From Spirochaetaceae bacterium (GTDB lineage Bacteria; Spirochaetota; Spirochaetia; DSM-27196; PXBQ01), in NCBI GenBank assembly GCA_007695285.1, contig REEC01000125.1, positions 232,847-296,846 on the forward strand: a stretch of DNA of 64,000 bases. Direction: 5' to 3'. Each line of letters starts with the position of its first letter. The first letter of the stretch is position 1. Below are positions 25,702 through 33,870 of this stretch, in pieces. The notes below the pieces were generated by a model, which was not told the DNA's origin, did not search any database, and saw nothing but the letters and a program-made list of their open reading frames with translations. Position numbers and translations under genes: made by a program.

Positions 25702-27261
25702 CTACGTTACGACTCCCGAGTTCCAGATGTTCACGACCGAGTACCCGAGTTTCTCGCTGTACGTTCGTGCACCGCCCGCGCACGCGATGATCTGCTCAAA
25801 GATCAGCCGCCCGACGTCTTCGACCGTCGCCTCTCCGTCCGCTATCGTCCCGGCATTGATCTCCATATCTTCCATTCGGTTGAACGTGTCGGTATTGCTC
25901 ACAACCTTGATCCAGGGTATCAGAAGTCCCCCAAAACAGCTTCCGGCACCGGTCGAGAACACCCCCACGAGAGCGCCGCCCGCGGTCTGTCCGGTAGCGG
26001 AGGCGGGATCGTACGCGGGACTGTTCATGAACCCGAACCCCTTCGCGGTGATCCGTTCGGCGTAGTCGTTCACCCACTCGAGCGCCGACGTTCCCCCTTT
26101 GGCGACCGACCCGAGCGACTTCTCGGCGATCGTCGTGAGGCCGCCTTCCATGTTTCCGTGAGCGAGATTGGCCTGCGCGTTTCCGTCGCCACGCTCGAGA
26201 TACTTCTCGTACCACGCGACGTGATCGAGATAGAGCTGCGCGATCGCGCGCGTGCGTGCACGTCGCGTCAAGAGGTGTCCCGCGCCGAACGTCTCGGTCG
26301 TCTCGCCGATAAACGTTGTTCCGTCGCATCGGACTATCAGGTCCGACGCGAACCCGATCGCCGCATTCGCCGTGAAGCCGCTGACGGCGTTACTCCCGCC
26401 GCACTGCATCGCGACGATCAACTCGGCAGCCGGGATCAGGACGCGGCGGCGTCTATTCACTTGAGGGAACAATACCGTCTCGACGTATCGAAGGATTTTT
26501 TCGACCGTCGGCCACGTTCCCCCTTCGTCCTGGATCGTGATCGCCGGTAATGTGGGCGACTCGTCGGTCTCGCGAGCACTCTCGAATGGGATAACCCTTT
26601 CACTGCCGAACACGAGCGCCGCTTGGCTCTTTTCGCATCCGAGTTGAACGACGACACGACCACCGACGTTCGGGTGGTCGAGCAGGTTTCTCATTGTCAG
26701 ATTCTGCCGGATATGCCCGGGGCTCAACGCGACCACGCCGCACCCGCTGTCGTGGGTGAGTCCGATCACGCCGTCGACGTTCGGGAACCTGCGCGAGAAC
26801 CACTCTTTTCGTCGGTTCAACTCGTCGACGACGATCTCGACGACACGAGCCGAACAATCGACCATGCTCGCGATGACGATGTAGTTGCGCGTACCCGCGC
26901 GCCCGTCGCGCGCACGAAACCCCGAAAAGAACCGGTCGCCTATCCGCGGAAGGTCCGCGGGAGGCGACGGCTCGGTCGCGACTTTCGATTGATCGAACAA
27001 TCGTCCCATCGACATATTGTGGCTATGCACCCACGCGCCGGGTTCGATCCGCTGCGTCGCGTATCCGATTATCTGCCCGTACTTGAGTACCGGCGACTCC
27101 GGCTCGACCCCATCGATCGCTACCTTGTGATACCGCGGAATCTTCTCGACGAGACTCACACCGCGCACCGCTTCACCGATCGTCAGGTCGCGCAGCGCGA
27201 TCGCCACATTGTCTTTTTCTTCGTGGAGGATAATCGCATTCCTCGTGTTGTTGCCGTCCAT
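25702..27261 (-). CDS. UxaA-family sugar-acid dehydratase (altronate/galactarate type)
   Basis: 519 residues. N-terminal SAF domain (about 1-95: NVAIALRDLTIGEAV ... GAWVHSHNM) and C-terminal dehydratase domain with RDGRAGTRNYIVIASMVDCSARVV, LTHDSGCG, MQCGGSNAVSGFTANAAIGFASDLIV (iron-binding Cys region) and FSTGAGSCFGG. Dehydrates a C6 aldarate or aldonate to a 2-keto-3-deoxy acid. Which substrate is not decidable. The ATG at 27261 has GGAGGG just upstream. Confidence 0.88.
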   Translation of the reverse strand: MDGNNTRNAIILHEEKDNVAIALRDLTIGEAVRGVSLVEKIPRYHKVAIDGVEPESPVLKYGQIIGYATQRIEPGAWVHSHNMSMGRLFDQSKVATEPSPPADLPRIGDRFFSGFRARDGRAGTRNYIVIASMVDCSARVVEIVVDELNRRKEWFSRRFPNVDGVIGLTHDSGCGVVALSPGHIRQNLTMRNLLDHPNVGGRVVVQLGCEKSQAALVFGSERVIPFESARETDESPTLPAITIQDEGGTWPTVEKILRYVETVLFPQVNRRRRVLIPAAELIVAMQCGGSNAVSGFTANAAIGFASDLIVRCDGTTFIGETTETFGAGHLLTRRARTRAIAQLYLDHVAWYEKYLERGDGNAQANLAHGNMEGGLTTIAEKSLGSVAKGGTSALEWVNDYAERITAKGFGFMNSPAYDPASATGQTAGGALVGVFSTGAGSCFGGLLIPWIKVVSNTDTFNRMEDMEINAGTIADGEATVEDVGRLIFEQIIACAGGARTYSEKLGYSVVNIWNSGVVT

Positions 27262-27343
27262 ACACCCTCCGTAACGGTCACGACAGAGTACACCGACCAC
27301 ACCGCCCGCGTCCAACGGCGCAGAGTGCCTCCCGTTCGAGCAC

Positions 27344-27372
27344 TTGCCGAACACCGATGCTCGCCGTAGACT
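27344..27372 (+). promoter_or_regulatory. Promoter of the TspO-like gene, leaderless placement
   Basis: TTGCCG (27344-27349), 17 nt, TAGACT (27367-27372), then 6 nt to the ATG at 27379. Confidence 0.65.
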
Positions 27373-27378
27373 CACGGC

Positions 27379-28200
27379 ATGAAGACAACAACCATCGAAA
27401 AAACGACGGCGGTCATCAATCTAGTCGCGTTTCTCGGAATGCTTACGGTGAACATTCTTGCCACCTCGCTTCCTCTGAACGGGCTGACTACCGGCGAGCT
27501 CTCCGACGCGCTGCCGAACCTCTTTGTTCCGATCGGACTCACGTTCTCGATCTGGGGCGTTATCTGGGTTCTGCTCGGCGCGTACCTCGTGCTCCAGCTG
27601 CGCACGGCGTTCGGTTCACGCGGGACGACGGCAGCCGAACCGGAGCGACCGAGTCCGTACTCACCACGCGTGGCGGGGCCGTGGTTTGCCGTGAACATGG
27701 TACTGAACTCCGCGTGGATCTTCTTCTGGCACTTTCAAATGATCGGGATATCGGTCGTAATCATGCTCGGCCTGCTGTTCTCGCTCATCGTCATGTTCCT
27801 GAGGACCGAACGCGCGATCGGGTTCGACGCACCCGAGAACCGCAGTTTTGCGCTCGTCCCGATTTCAGTCTACTTCGGCTGGATCACGATCGCGACCGTC
27901 GCCAACATCACCGCGTTTCTCGTCTCGGTCGGTTGGGACGGTTTCGGGATACCCGAAGTCGGATGGACGGTGTTCGTCATCGCCGTCGCGCTCGGCCTCA
28001 CGGTCGCGATGTTGCTCCGTCACCGAAACTTTGCGTTCGCCGCGGTCGCCGTCTGGTCATTTATCGGGATCGCGGCGAAGAGGGGCACACTCGGCACGCC
28101 CGAAGGGCCGGCCGTATTGATCGCCGCCGCCGTTGCTGCGGGCATAGTCCTCGCGCTCGGCGGCGTGATGCTCGCGAAAAAGCCACCGCTCACAGCGTGA
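27379..28200 (+). CDS. TspO/MBR-like tryptophan-rich membrane protein
   Basis: 273 residues with about seven to eight membrane segments. Near the N-terminus are VNILATSLPLNGLTTGELSDALPNLFVPIGLTFSIWGVIWVLL (membrane helices, partly resembling TspO WxxYxx...W segments) and NSAWIFFWHFQMIG. It is longer than the 160-residue classical TspO, belonging to the larger bacterial group usually annotated tryptophan-rich sensory protein. Ligand unknown. No signal peptide beyond the first helix. Converges with the glyoxalase gene 7 bp away. Confidence 0.75.
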   Translation: MKTTTIEKTTAVINLVAFLGMLTVNILATSLPLNGLTTGELSDALPNLFVPIGLTFSIWGVIWVLLGAYLVLQLRTAFGSRGTTAAEPERPSPYSPRVAGPWFAVNMVLNSAWIFFWHFQMIGISVVIMLGLLFSLIVMFLRTERAIGFDAPENRSFALVPISVYFGWITIATVANITAFLVSVGWDGFGIPEVGWTVFVIAVALGLTVAMLLRHRNFAFAAVAVWSFIGIAAKRGTLGTPEGPAVLIAAAVAAGIVLALGGVMLAKKPPLTA

Positions 28201-28207
28201 CGAGTTC

Positions 28208-28618
28208 TCACTTCTCTTGAAAGAGTTCGATGATCTCACCGTCGGGGCCCTTGAAGAACGCAATCCGGACCGGGAACGGCGGTGAGGACTGAATTTCTAC
28301 GTCTTTCGGCTCGACGGTGATCTCCGCGCCCGCGTCGCGCGCGACCTGGATCGCCTTGTCGCAGTCGGACGTCCTGATCGCCGCGTGCAGATACACCGCT
28401 TCCGACGGCACGTCGGCCGGATCGCGCTCGAACAACTCAAAGTAGTTCCCGTCGCCGGTATCGAGCATCACCGCGCGGTTTTTACCCGCCCCACCCCACG
28501 CCCGGGCAACCGTGAACCCAAGGCCTTCGGTGTAGAACCTCATCGATCGATCAAAGTCGCTTACCCGAATCGCCACGTGATGAAATCCGCCGCCGAACAA
28601 CTTCGTATTCTTACCCAT
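28208..28618 (-). CDS. Glyoxalase/VOC-family protein
   Basis: 136 residues, two beta-alpha-beta-beta-beta modules: FHHVAIRVSDFDRSMRFYTEGLGF and YLHAAIRTSDCDKAIQVARDAG. Possible metal ligands are His in HHVAI, Glu in YFELFE, His in YLHAAI and Glu in GEIIELF, a full set. Substrate unknown. The ATG at 28618 has GGAGT upstream and overlaps the yhhQ stop by 8 bp, so the two are coupled. Confidence 0.86.
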   Translation of the reverse strand: MGKNTKLFGGGFHHVAIRVSDFDRSMRFYTEGLGFTVARAWGGAGKNRAVMLDTGDGNYFELFERDPADVPSEAVYLHAAIRTSDCDKAIQVARDAGAEITVEPKDVEIQSSPPFPVRIAFFKGPDGEIIELFQEK

Positions 28619-29384
28619 TTCGCACTCCTTGGTGTTTCGTTTTGTCTCGCGTCGTCTCGCGAGCGTCTTTTCCCGTCTGCACCGAGAACGTTCCGCCCGA
28701 CGGGATACGGCCTGCATCGCGCCACACGCGCGCGAGGTACACAAACGGAGTGTCGCACGCGGCGACAACCCACTTGAGGACGTACGTCGTCAAAAAAACT
28801 TCCCAGAATATCCTCGTCTCGTCGAAATACCCGAAAAACGCGATTGTCGTGAATATCGCCGTGTCGATGAGCTGGCTCACCATCGTGCTCGCGTTGTTGC
28901 GCAGCCAGATGAACCGTCGTGCGGGAAGACGTTTCTTTAAAAAAGCGTACGCCCAGACATCGTGGTACTGCGATACGATGTACGCGACGATGCTCGCGAT
29001 CGCGATGCGCGGGAACACCGAGAAAATCGTAACGAGGCTGTCGTGCGCCGTATCGGACGGCGCGGGGTTGAACAGCAGCGCGATGTTCATCAGGACCGTG
29101 ATCGCAATGACCGCGGTAAAACCGAGCATCACCGCGCGTCGCGCCGCGTGCCGTCCGTGGTTCTCCGAAAGGATGTCGGTCACGAGAAATGACCCCGCGT
29201 ACACGATGTTTCCGAGTGTCGCGGTGAGTCCGAAAATCTCCACCGTCTTGACGACTTGAATATTCGCGGCGATCACCGCGATCGGGATCCAGAGGAAAAG
29301 CCCGTCGATACCCCAGATTCGATACACCGCGAGGATAAAAATGAAATTGACGGCGAGCAATCCGCCCCAGAGAATCTCGTTCAC
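28611..29384 (-). CDS. yhhQ: Queuosine precursor transporter, YhhQ/VUT family
   Basis: 257 residues, about six to seven membrane helices. Family marks: VEIFGLTATLGNIVYAGSFLVTDILSENHGR near residues 48-78 and VSQYHDVWAYAFLKKR with WLRNNASTMVSQLIDTAIFTTIAFFGYF. Imports queuine or preQ bases for tRNA modification. The GTG at 29384 lies 7 nt after a TACTGT -10; a GTG three codons earlier overlaps that hexamer, so 29384 is preferred. Confidence 0.9.
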   Translation of the reverse strand: MNEILWGGLLAVNFIFILAVYRIWGIDGLFLWIPIAVIAANIQVVKTVEIFGLTATLGNIVYAGSFLVTDILSENHGRHAARRAVMLGFTAVIAITVLMNIALLFNPAPSDTAHDSLVTIFSVFPRIAIASIVAYIVSQYHDVWAYAFLKKRLPARRFIWLRNNASTMVSQLIDTAIFTTIAFFGYFDETRIFWEVFLTTYVLKWVVAACDTPFVYLARVWRDAGRIPSGGTFSVQTGKDARETTRDKTKHQGVRNG

Positions 29385-29391
29385 AGCGCAC

Positions 29392-29420
29392 ACAGTACGG
29401 TCGACGCGTCACGATGTCAA
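29392..29420 (-). promoter_or_regulatory. Promoter of yhhQ, leaderless placement
   Basis: Minus-strand TTGACA (29415-29420), 17 nt, TACTGT (29392-29397), 7 nt to GTG. Confidence 0.75.
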
Positions 29421-29513
29421 GGTCCGGTCTCGCCGGTTCCGGCTTCTGTCGGTCCCGGCTGAGTTACCGAACGGCATGCGGGTGTCCGTCGTGCGTCGTC
29501 CGTCGTTCGGAGG

Positions 29514-29542
29514 TTGCAGCTAGTCACTGTATCCTTTATCAT
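29514..29542 (+). promoter_or_regulatory. Promoter of the trehalose gene, leaderless placement
   Basis: TTGCAG (29514-29519), 17 nt, TATCAT (29537-29542), 7 nt to the ATG at 29550. Confidence 0.7.
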
Positions 29543-29549
29543 ACCCAGT

Positions 29550-31739
29550 ATGAGCAAAACGATTCTTGTTTCAAATCGGCTGTCGACATCGGTCACGGTG
29601 GAGAACGGCAGTCCGACGTTCTCCGCGAGTATAGGCGGCCTCGCGACGGGTTTGAGCTCGTTCCACGAACGCGACTCGAGCCTCTGGGTAGGCTGGAGTG
29701 GTGTCCCGTGCGATACGGTCCCTGCCGAACTCAACACTCAGATCAACGAGACTCTGCGGGAGGAACACAAGAGCGTCGCAGTCGATATCAGCAGCGAGGA
29801 ACTATCGCAGTTTTACAGCAATTTCTGCAACGATATTATCTGGCCGCTTTTCCACTACTTCCCGACGTACGTGCATTACGACAACGATGCGTGGGAGTCC
29901 TACAAGTCGGTCAACGAGAAATACTTCCGCGTCGTCGCGGAGGTCGCGGAACCCGACGACATTATTTGGGTCCACGATTATCAGCTGATGCTGCTCCCGT
30001 TCCTGGTCAAGGAGCACCTGCCCGATGCGCGTGTCGGTTTTTTCCTCCACATTCCGTTTCCGAGTTACGAGATTTTCAGATTGCTCCCATGGCGACAGGA
30101 AATTCTCAACGGGCTCGTCGGCGCCGACCTCATCGGCTTCCACACGTACGACTACGCGCGTCACTTTCTGAGCAGCGTCCGACGACTGCTTGGATACGAG
30201 AACAGCATGGCCAACATCGAACTGACCAATCGCACGGTCAAGGTCGATGTTTTCCCGATGGGAATCGATTACGCACGGTACAACACCGCCGCCGATCTGC
30301 CCGAAGTCTCCGAGGAGATCGCGTGGCTCGGACAGTGGCTCGGAGACAAGAAGGTAATCCTCTCGGTCGATCGACTCGACTACACGAAAGGCATACCACA
30401 ACGTCTTCGTGCGTTCAAACGCTTCCTGGAACTCTACCCCGAGTACCACGAGAAAGTTACACTCGTCATGATTGTCGCTCCGTCGCGCGTCGGCGTCCCG
30501 CGGTATATGATGCTGAAACGCGAGATCGACGAGCTCGTCGGCGTGATTAACGGCGCACACGCAACGATCGCGTGGACCCCGATATCGTACTTTTTTCGCT
30601 CATTCCCTTTCGATAAGTTAACGGCTCTTTATAACCGTTCGGACGTTCTGCTTGTGACTCCCCTACGCGACGGCATGAACCTGATAACAAAAGAATACGT
30701 CGCCGCACGGCGAGACAAAAAGGGCGTCGTGGTCCTCTCGGAGACCACCGGCGCGGCGCGCGAGCTCAGCGAGGCCTTGATCGTCAACTCGGTCAACACC
30801 GATGAGATCGCCGAGACGATACGTCAAGCTCTCGACATGCCGACGACCGAGCAGATCAAACGGAACACCGCGATGCACGCGAGGATCAAACGGTACGACT
30901 TGCAGTACTGGGCGCATGACTTCATGGACAAACTTGATCAGACAAAACGCTCGCACGAGAAGCTCGCGGTCCGCCGAATCACGACGAACGTCCGCTCGGA
31001 GATCATCGACGCGTATACCGCGGCGAGACGCAGTTTGCTGCTGCTCGATTACGACGGCACGCTCCGCGGTTTTGTCGATCGGCCCGCGGACGCACAACCC
31101 GATGACTCACTAAAAGAGCTCCTGGTCGCCCTCGCGAGAAAAAACCGAAACGAACTCGTCGTGATCAGCGGGCGAAGCCGTGAGGTCCTCGACACATGGC
31201 TCGGTGATCTCCCGATCGGAATCGTCGCGGGTCACGGTGTGTGGCTCCGTGAGCCCGGACGCGAGTGGCACATGATCGAGCACATCACGAGCGAGTGGCA
31301 GGACGTCATCTATCCGGTCCTTCAGTTGTACGCGGATCGCACGCCCGGATCGTCTATCGAGAAAAAGGACTACTCACTCGCGTGGCACTACCGCCTCGCC
31401 GAACCCGAACTCGCAGCGGTGCGCGTCAGCGAGCTCCGCGACGCGCTCTTGAGCTTCACGATGAATCTCGATCTTTCGATCATCGAAGGCAACAACGTGA
31501 TCGAGGTCCGAAACTCGGGCATTAACAAGGGCCGGGCCGCGGGCCACTGGGCCGCCCGCGAAGACTGGGACTTCATCATGGCGATCGGCGACGACCACAC
31601 CGACGAAGACATGTTCCACGCGCTACCCGAGGACAGTATTACGATCAAAGTCGGTCTGGGCATCTCGACGGCTCGCTTCTTTCTCAACTCAACCGAAGAA
31701 GTCCGTGCGTTGCTCGAGGAAATGCGCGCCCTGGCATGA
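29550..31739 (+). CDS. Bifunctional trehalose-6-phosphate synthase/phosphatase
   Basis: 729 residues. GT20 synthase (about 1-465): ILVSNRLSTSV, SIGGLATGL, FHYFPTYV, WVHDYQLMLLPFLV, GFFLHIPFPSYEIFRLLPWR, VDRLDYTKGIPQRLRAF, and LRDGMNLITKEYVAAR. HAD phosphatase (about 490-729): LLLLDYDGTLRGF, VISGRSREVL, INKGRAAGHW, MAIGDDHTDEDMF. It makes trehalose from UDP-glucose and glucose-6-phosphate in one chain, a compatible solute consistent with osmotic stress. The start at MSKTILVSNRL fits family N-termini; an earlier in-frame TTG is part of the -35. Fused form as in eukaryotes and some Bacteroidetes and spirochaetes. Confidence 0.94.
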   Translation: MSKTILVSNRLSTSVTVENGSPTFSASIGGLATGLSSFHERDSSLWVGWSGVPCDTVPAELNTQINETLREEHKSVAVDISSEELSQFYSNFCNDIIWPLFHYFPTYVHYDNDAWESYKSVNEKYFRVVAEVAEPDDIIWVHDYQLMLLPFLVKEHLPDARVGFFLHIPFPSYEIFRLLPWRQEILNGLVGADLIGFHTYDYARHFLSSVRRLLGYENSMANIELTNRTVKVDVFPMGIDYARYNTAADLPEVSEEIAWLGQWLGDKKVILSVDRLDYTKGIPQRLRAFKRFLELYPEYHEKVTLVMIVAPSRVGVPRYMMLKREIDELVGVINGAHATIAWTPISYFFRSFPFDKLTALYNRSDVLLVTPLRDGMNLITKEYVAARRDKKGVVVLSETTGAARELSEALIVNSVNTDEIAETIRQALDMPTTEQIKRNTAMHARIKRYDLQYWAHDFMDKLDQTKRSHEKLAVRRITTNVRSEIIDAYTAARRSLLLLDYDGTLRGFVDRPADAQPDDSLKELLVALARKNRNELVVISGRSREVLDTWLGDLPIGIVAGHGVWLREPGREWHMIEHITSEWQDVIYPVLQLYADRTPGSSIEKKDYSLAWHYRLAEPELAAVRVSELRDALLSFTMNLDLSIIEGNNVIEVRNSGINKGRAAGHWAAREDWDFIMAIGDDHTDEDMFHALPEDSITIKVGLGISTARFFLNSTEEVRALLEEMRALA

Positions 31740-31760
31740 GCCGCGGAAGACGCGTGGCTG

Positions 31761-32471
31761 CTATCGTTCGGTTCGAACCGGGTTCGTCAGGACCCCTATT
31801 TTCTCTATTTCGACTTCGACAGTATCGCCGTCCTTGATCGGCCCTACGCCGGACGGCGTGCCGGTCATGATGATATCACCGGCACGGAGCGTGAAGTTGG
31901 CTGAGATGAAACTCACCATCTGATTGACGCTAAAGATCATGTTCCTGGTGTTGGAGTCCTGAACGACTTTTCCGTTCAAACGGCACCGGATGCTCAAATT
32001 CTGTGCATCGCCGATGTCGGCGGTCCGAACGACGACCGGACCGATCGGACCGAAAGTGTCAAAAGACTTCCCACGGAACCATCCCGCACGATCACCGTTC
32101 TGAATGTTCCGCTGGCTCACATCGTTCATGCACGTGAACCCGAAAACAACGCCCATCGCGTCCGCTTCGGCAACGTTTTTGCAGTCACGCCCGATTATCA
32201 CGGCCAACTCGGCCTCGTAATCGGTCCTCGGCTCTTCGAACGCGTATCCGTCGGCGATTGCCGGCAGTACGATCGTCTCACCGGGCCCGACCAGCACGTT
32301 CGGCGTCTTCGGGAAGAGGACCGGCTCCGGCGGGTCGGACGTATCGGCCCCGGCGATTTTCACCGAAATGCTTTCGCCGATATGATCCCGGTAATTCAGC
32401 CCAAGGCAAATAATCTTGGTCGGCTGAACCGTATACACTTCGCTCGAGTTATGAATCGGTAGAGTAATCAT
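31761..32471 (-). CDS. Fumarylacetoacetate hydrolase-family protein (2-hydroxyhepta-2,4-diene-1,7-dioate isomerase-like)
   Basis: 236 residues. FAH core: IICLGLNYRDHIGES, EPVLFPKTPNVLVGPGETIVLP, DYEAELAVIIGRDCKNVAEADAMGVVFGFTCMNDVSQRNIQ, GKSFDTFGPIGPVVV and LRAGDIIMTGTPSGVGPIKDGDTVEVEIEKIG. Metal ligands (E..E..D) visible. Probably an acylpyruvase or oxaloacetate decarboxylase/tautomerase; substrate not decidable. ATG at 32471 chosen; the earlier in-frame GTG lies in the -10. 21 bp from the convergent trehalose gene. Confidence 0.88.
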   Translation of the reverse strand: MITLPIHNSSEVYTVQPTKIICLGLNYRDHIGESISVKIAGADTSDPPEPVLFPKTPNVLVGPGETIVLPAIADGYAFEEPRTDYEAELAVIIGRDCKNVAEADAMGVVFGFTCMNDVSQRNIQNGDRAGWFRGKSFDTFGPIGPVVVRTADIGDAQNLSIRCRLNGKVVQDSNTRNMIFSVNQMVSFISANFTLRAGDIIMTGTPSGVGPIKDGDTVEVEIEKIGVLTNPVRTER

Positions 32472-32478
32472 GGAAGCC

Positions 32479-32507
32479 ACTGTATCGAATTAGCAGAATC
32501 TCGTCAT
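32479..32507 (-). promoter_or_regulatory. Promoter of the FAH gene, leaderless placement
   Basis: Minus-strand ATGACG (32502-32507, 4/6), 17 nt, TACAGT (32479-32484), 7 nt to the ATG. Confidence 0.58.
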
Positions 32508-32542
32508 CCATGTGACGGCAATGAAACGTGATGAATTGCGGA

Positions 32543-32614
32543 AGCGACCGATGGGAATCGAACCCACATCTCCAGCTTGGAAGGCTGGGGTAATAGCCTT
32601 TATACGACGGTCGC
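32543..32614 (-). tRNA. tRNA-Gly (anticodon UCC)
   Basis: 72 nt folds as a cloverleaf: 7-bp acceptor GCGACCG/CGGTCGC, anticodon stem CCAGC/GCTGG with loop CTTCCAA (anticodon TCC at 32579-32581), T arm GTGGG-TTCGATT-CCCAT and discriminator T. The 3' CCA is not encoded. Small D arm with AAAGGCTATTA. Confidence 0.95.
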
Positions 32615-32625
32615 GAAGTTTGTAC

Positions 32626-32655
32626 GTTATACCAAACGGTCGCGTGCTGTGTCAA
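32626..32655 (-). promoter_or_regulatory. Promoter of tRNA-Gly
   Basis: Minus-strand TTGACA (32650-32655), 18 nt, TATAAC (32626-32631), 11 nt before the mature tRNA 5' end. Confidence 0.75.
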
Positions 32656-32703
32656 CACTCCGTTTCCGCTCCGTTTTCACTCACTCCTGACATCGCGAAG
32701 ACG

Positions 32704-32733
32704 TTGACCGGATCGCCAGGCGCCTGTTATTCT
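32704..32733 (+). promoter_or_regulatory. Promoter of the FGE gene, leaderless placement
   Basis: TTGACC (32704-32709), 18 nt, TGt-extended TATTCT (32728-32733), then 6 nt to the ATG at 32740. Confidence 0.7.
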
Positions 32734-32739
32734 GATTTT

Positions 32740-33744
32740 ATGAGTCAACTTTCAGAAAACGATCGAGGCGATGTCGGACATGGCTCGTGTTGCGCGCCGC
32801 AGGGCGCCGCTGTCGACGCACGCCGTAGCCGACGCCAAGCGGAGTTACGCGACGAGACACGGCGCGCGGCTCGCGGTGAACGCCACATCGACACGCTCGT
32901 GACGCTGCGTGCCGGCCGGTTTTTGATGGGAACAAACGATAAGGTCGGGTTTCCGGACGACGCCGAAGGCCCGGTGAGAGAGGTGACGATTTCACCGTTC
33001 CGCGTAGACAAGTTTCCCGTCACGAACGAACGATTCCAGGAGTTCGTACGTGCAACGGGTTACGTGACCGAAGCCGAAGAGTTCGGCTGGTCGTTCGTGT
33101 TCAGGAACTTTGTTCCGCGCGTTTTGTTGACACGCGGGATGGCGCGAACGGTGCCGGGGCTCGAGTGGTGGTACGCCGTCGACCGAGCGACGTGGTTCAA
33201 ACCCGAGGGCAAGGGCTCCAATATCCGCACGCGAATGGACCACCCCGTCGTGCATATCACGTGGCGCGATGCAGATCGGTACTGCGCGTGGGCCGGACTT
33301 CGGCTCCCGACAGAGGCAGAATGGGAGTACGCAGCTCGTGGAGGTCTGGTCGGTAAAAGGTACGTCTGGGGTGACGAGTTAACACCGAACGGAAAGCATA
33401 TGTGCAACATCTGGCAAGGCGACTTCCCGGCCCGGAACACGGCGGCTGACGGCTTTCAAGGGACGTGTCCGGTAAAATCATTCTCTCCGAACGGATTCGG
33501 CCTGTACACGGTCGCGGGCAACGTCTGGGAGTGGTGCGCCGATTTCTGGAGTGTCGATTTCCGCGCGGGGGACCCGATTATCGATCCGACCGGCCCTCCG
33601 ACCGGCCAGCTCAGAGTGATGCGCGGCGGCTCGTACCTCTGCCACAGTAGCTACTGCAACCGGTACCGCGTCGCCGCGCGCACTTCGAACACGCCCGACA
33701 GCTCTACCGGGAACCTCGGATTCCGGTGCGTGGCCGACGCGTGA
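32740..33744 (+). CDS. Formylglycine-generating enzyme (sulfatase-activating)
   Basis: 334 residues. Converts a Cys in sulfatases to formylglycine, using O2 and copper. The C-terminal segment GGSYLCHSSYCNRYRVAARTSN followed by NTPDSSTGNLGFRC matches true FGE, with both active Cys (CHxxYC) present; most FGE-sulfatase-fold relatives lack them. Also FLMGTNDKVGFPDDAEGPVREVTISPF, RLPTEAEWEYAARGGL and GNVWEWCADFW. N-terminal GSCCAP is also typical. No signal peptide, so it acts in the cytoplasm. No sulfatase gene is in this window. Confidence 0.93.
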   Translation: MSQLSENDRGDVGHGSCCAPQGAAVDARRSRRQAELRDETRRAARGERHIDTLVTLRAGRFLMGTNDKVGFPDDAEGPVREVTISPFRVDKFPVTNERFQEFVRATGYVTEAEEFGWSFVFRNFVPRVLLTRGMARTVPGLEWWYAVDRATWFKPEGKGSNIRTRMDHPVVHITWRDADRYCAWAGLRLPTEAEWEYAARGGLVGKRYVWGDELTPNGKHMCNIWQGDFPARNTAADGFQGTCPVKSFSPNGFGLYTVAGNVWEWCADFWSVDFRAGDPIIDPTGPPTGQLRVMRGGSYLCHSSYCNRYRVAARTSNTPDSSTGNLGFRCVADA

Positions 33745-33763
33745 CAAAAAAACCGTGGAAATA

Positions 33764-33870
33764 GTCAGCGACCACCAATGGAGTCAGCGACCACCCACGG
33801 AGTCATCGACCACCAATGGAGTCATCGACCACCAATGGAGTCATCGACCACCAATGGAGTCATCGACCAC
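33764..33870. repeat. 19-bp tandem repeat, 5.6 copies, continuous with a gene 3' end
   Basis: Unit GTCATCGACCACCAATGGA (33802-33820, 33821-33839, 33840-33858 identical; 33764-33782 and 33783-33801 with one and three changes; 33859-33870 partial). The last partial copy contains the stop codon of the minus-strand HEAT gene. It fills most of the gap between two convergent genes. Confidence 0.93.

Noticed and set aside
33764..33870. Possible CRISPR array
   Set aside because: Units are contiguous with no spacers and too short; a plain tandem repeat.
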